Of a stretch of DNA of 6,113 nucleotides, positions 3,882 through 6,113 are shown piece by piece. Within the stretch, counting starts at the first letter, position 1. Every line of letters starts with the position of its first letter. The stretch lies in NCBI GenBank assembly GCA_034716535.1, contig JAYEJW010000581.1:1-6113 (forward strand), in the 5' to 3' direction. The stretch is from JAYEJW01 sp034716535. Its GTDB lineage: Bacteria > Pseudomonadota > Gammaproteobacteria > Chromatiales > Chromatiaceae. The position numbers were made by a program, and so were the translations under genes. Under the pieces are notes generated by a model. The model was not told the DNA's origin and made no database searches. It was given only the letters and a program-made list of their open reading frames with translations.

Positions 3882-6101
3882 GTGCCGACAGCGGGCAGCT
3901 TCGACGAGATGCGCGACCCCGCCGGCGAGCTGCGCTCGCATTGGCAGTATCTGCTCGGAGCGGTCCATGCCTTGGGGCCCAGGGGCATCGAAGAGCGCCG
4001 CCGTGAGGCCCGCCGCCTGATCCGCGACAACGGCGTGACCTACAACGTTTACGGCGACGCCCAGGGCATCTCGCGTCCCTGGAACCTGGACCTGATCCCG
4101 CTGTTGGTCCGCAGCGACGAATGGGCGGTGATCGAGCGCGGACTCATGCAGCGTGCAGAGCTGCTCAATCAGGTCCTGCTCGATCTCTACGGCCCTCGGG
4201 ATCTGATCCGCAAGGGCCTGCTGCCCGCGGAGCTGATCGATGCTTACGCCGGTTATCTCCTCCCCTGCCACGGCATCCGGGTGGCCGGCGACCGTCCCCT
4301 GGTCCATTACGCGGCGGACCTTACCCGGGCCGCGGACGGCAGCTGGTGCGTCGTCGGTGACCGTGCGCAGAATCCGTCCGGCGCCGGCTACGCGCTCGAG
4401 AACCGCATGGTGCTCTCGCACGTGCTGCCGAGTCTGTTCCGCGACTCCCACGTTCATCGATGGGCCGGCTTCTTCCGCTCTATGCGCCGCACCCTGACCC
4501 GCCTGGCCCCACGCCGGGACGACCACGCACGCGTCGCCGTGCTCACCCCGGGCCGAAGCAACGAGGCCCATTTCGAGCACGCCTATCTAGCCAACTATCT
4601 GGGCTACAACCTGGTACAGGGCGGGGATCTTTCGGTGCGCGACGGTGCGCTCTGGCTGCGTACACTGGGTCGGCTCGAGCCCATCCACGTCGTGCTGCGC
4701 CGGGTCGACGACGGCTGGTGCGATCCGCTGGAGCTGCAAGAGGACTCGCTGCTCGGCGTGCCGGGACTGGTCCAGGCCGCACGCAACGGCAAGGTCACGC
4801 TGGCCAATGCGCTCGGCAGCGGCGTGCTGGAGCACCCGGGGCTTGCGGCCTTCCTGCCGACCCTCTGTCAGCAGCTGCTCGGCGAGGACCCGTTGCTTGC
4901 GGGCATCCCGACCTACTGGTGCGGCGACCCGAGGAACCTGGAGTTTGTGCTCGATAATCTCGTGAATCTGGTCCTCAAGCCCGTCAGCGGTCCATCCAGC
5001 GGGCAGCGCCTTGTCGGGAACAAGATGGAGGCCGCGGAGCTCGCGAAGCTTGTCGATGAGATCCGGTCCGAGCCGCGCCACTACGTTGCCAGGGCTCAGA
5101 TCAACCCGTCTACCTCTCCGGCCTTGATCGGCGGCCGCTTCGAGCCCCGCCCGACGGTGCTGCGCAGCTTCCTGGTCAGCGAGGAAGACGGCTACGCAGT
5201 CATTCCGGGAGGCTTGAGCCGGCTGGGCCTGTCCTCGGAAACCCCCGTGGTCTCCCACCAGCTGGGAGGCATTGCCAAGGACACCTGGGTCCTGGCCTCC
5301 GAGCCGGAACGCCAGGAATCCCTGATCGTCAGCACGGATCATGCGGCTCCGGCCGTGGTCCGGGAGAGCGAGGTCTCCAGCCGGGTTGCAGACAACCTGT
5401 TCTGGATCGGGCGATATGCGGAGCGGGCCGAAGGCCTGGTCCGCCTGCTGCGCATCAGCATCTTCAAGCTCTCGGAGAGGGCCAGCTTCTGGCTCAACGA
5501 TGACGGGGCCGGCTGCGTCAAGTCCCTGCTCGAGGCCGTGACCCACGAAAACATGACCCGCAACGAGGGCTGGCACTTTCTCGAGGCCGGCAGACGCCTG
5601 GAGCGGGGCAGCAGCCTGGCCACGCTGCTACAGACGACCCTGGTGCCCGTGAGCGCGGAGAACGAGGAAACGATGCTGGTAGAGGCCGTGCTCGGCGTCA
5701 CCGACAGCCTGATCACCTACCGCCGGCGCTACCAGGGTGGCACGCGCATCGGCGCCCTTCTGGACCTTGTGTTTCAAGACGAATCGAATCCGCGCTCGCT
5801 CGCCTATCAGCTGGTCACCCTGGAGCGGCTGGTGGGCGAGATGCCGCGCATGGAGCTTGCCGGCGGACGGACGCAGGCCGAAAAGCTGGTCCTCAAGGGC
5901 CTCACCGAGGTCCGCCTTGCCGAGATCGACCCGCTCGTGCGACCGGACGGAGAAGGGCGCTTGCGAGAGGCACTCGACGCCATGTTGGAGACCGTTGGCA
6001 CCGAGCTGGCGGCGATCTCCAATGCGCTCACCGCCCAATACTTCGCCCACGAGGAGCAGCCCCACAGCCTCTTGAGCCCTGCCGAGCGGGTTGCGCCATG
6101 A
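3882..6101 (+). CDS. Circularly permuted type 2 ATP-grasp enzyme fused to an alpha-E domain
   Basis: A 739-residue, probably cytoplasmic fusion. Residues about 5-475 are the circularly permuted ATP-grasp module (formerly DUF404/DUF407): FDEMRDPAGELRSHW (7-21), DNGVTYNVYGD (49-59), NRMVLSHVLPSLF (174-186), LTPGRSNEAHFEHAYLA (221-237), RRVDDGWCDPLELQEDSLLG (273-292), LANALGSGVLEHPG (307-320), LVLKPV (363-368), RAQINPSTSP (404-413), PRPTVLRSF (422-430), IPGGLSRLG (441-449) and GGIAKDTWVLAS (462-473). The alpha-helical alpha-E domain (formerly DUF403) follows, with SSRVADNLFWIGRYAERAEG (499-518) and RSLAYQLVTLERL (638-650). ATP-grasp enzymes make amide or peptide bonds through acyl-phosphates, and this branch is predicted to be an amidoligase acting with alpha-E and transglutaminase partners; its substrate is unknown. 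The fusion is a known architecture. Start: the GTG at 3882 has no Shine-Dalgarno sequence, and the frame is open back to 3786 without ATG, GTG or TTG; a CTG at 3840 is possible. The stop overlaps the next start as ATGA, so the two are probably co-translated. Confidence 0.93.
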   Translation: MPTAGSFDEMRDPAGELRSHWQYLLGAVHALGPRGIEERRREARRLIRDNGVTYNVYGDAQGISRPWNLDLIPLLVRSDEWAVIERGLMQRAELLNQVLLDLYGPRDLIRKGLLPAELIDAYAGYLLPCHGIRVAGDRPLVHYAADLTRAADGSWCVVGDRAQNPSGAGYALENRMVLSHVLPSLFRDSHVHRWAGFFRSMRRTLTRLAPRRDDHARVAVLTPGRSNEAHFEHAYLANYLGYNLVQGGDLSVRDGALWLRTLGRLEPIHVVLRRVDDGWCDPLELQEDSLLGVPGLVQAARNGKVTLANALGSGVLEHPGLAAFLPTLCQQLLGEDPLLAGIPTYWCGDPRNLEFVLDNLVNLVLKPVSGPSSGQRLVGNKMEAAELAKLVDEIRSEPRHYVARAQINPSTSPALIGGRFEPRPTVLRSFLVSEEDGYAVIPGGLSRLGLSSETPVVSHQLGGIAKDTWVLASEPERQESLIVSTDHAAPAVVRESEVSSRVADNLFWIGRYAERAEGLVRLLRISIFKLSERASFWLNDDGAGCVKSLLEAVTHENMTRNEGWHFLEAGRRLERGSSLATLLQTTLVPVSAENEETMLVEAVLGVTDSLITYRRRYQGGTRIGALLDLVFQDESNPRSLAYQLVTLERLVGEMPRMELAGGRTQAEKLVLKGLTEVRLAEIDPLVRPDGEGRLREALDAMLETVGTELAAISNALTAQYFAHEEQPHSLLSPAERVAP

Positions 6102-6113
6102 GGTTCCGCGTCA
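6098..6113 (+). CDS. Start of the next operon gene, probably a transglutaminase-like protein (partial)
   Basis: An ATG at 6098 overlaps the TGA of the ATP-grasp/alpha-E gene by the classic ATGA arrangement, implying translational coupling. Only Met-Arg-Phe-Arg-Val is readable before the window ends. In many genomes the gene after a circularly permuted ATP-grasp/alpha-E gene encodes a transglutaminase-like cysteine protease-fold protein whose N-terminus commonly starts M-R-(F/Y)-R-V before a TxYxY strand. The assignment rests on context and five residues, so the product is inferred. Confidence 0.5.

Noticed and set aside
3519..4580. A 353-codon minus-strand ORF across the divergent intergenic region
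   Set aside because: It is antisense to the ATP-grasp N-terminus and overlaps the symporter start. It shows no family pattern, and the plus-strand frame has unambiguous ATP-grasp motifs.
4587..5576. A 329-codon minus-strand ORF inside the ATP-grasp gene
   Set aside because: It is an antisense shadow in GC-rich DNA with no recognisable domain.

Overview
This is a GC-rich, densely coding proteobacterial window. High GC, strong C/G preference at third codon positions and the gene families point to a gammaproteobacterium, possibly a Chromatiales-type purple sulfur bacterium. That placement is inferred from gene style; no marker gene is present. There are two intact chromosomal genes on the right (an SSS-family Na+/solute symporter on the minus strand and a large ATP-grasp/alpha-E fusion on the plus strand) and a left third made of gene fragments and small repeats.

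Left region (1-2053), all readable genes on the minus strand. From 1700 down to 1160 lies the broken 3' part of a REP-associated tyrosine transposase (RAYT): the catalytic N-terminal half is gone and the C-terminal helix-turn-helix is in another frame. Next come a 21-bp tandem repeat, an ORF with a DUF4332-like helix-hairpin-helix domain (1135-503), a stand-alone PAS-domain fragment of visibly lower GC (496-71), and the start of a very basic ORF running off the window (64-1). The transposase tail, the DUF4332-like ORF, the PAS ORF and the basic ORF all lie in one reading frame, separated only by stop codons. The 1701-2053 stretch has no gene; it holds three hairpins and a C/T-rich duplicated block, as expected of REP/MITE-like debris around a RAYT.

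Centre (2054-3619): a complete 521-residue symporter resembling the vSGLT/SGLT branch of the sodium:solute symporters, with about 14 membrane segments and the usual Na+-site serine pair. It is divergent from the next gene across about 260 bp.

Right (3882-6113): a circularly permuted ATP-grasp enzyme fused to an alpha-E domain. Its stop codon overlaps by ATGA the start of a further gene beginning Met-Arg-Phe-Arg-Val, fitting the transglutaminase-like protein usually encoded next to these enzymes. This is the front of the predicted amidoligase/transglutaminase system (ATP-grasp, alpha-E, transglutaminase, sometimes an NTN-type peptidase), thought to make or attach a peptide. Its product and target remain biochemically undefined, and it is the most interesting system in the window. 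The symporter and this operon may share a regulatory region, but nothing here shows a functional link.
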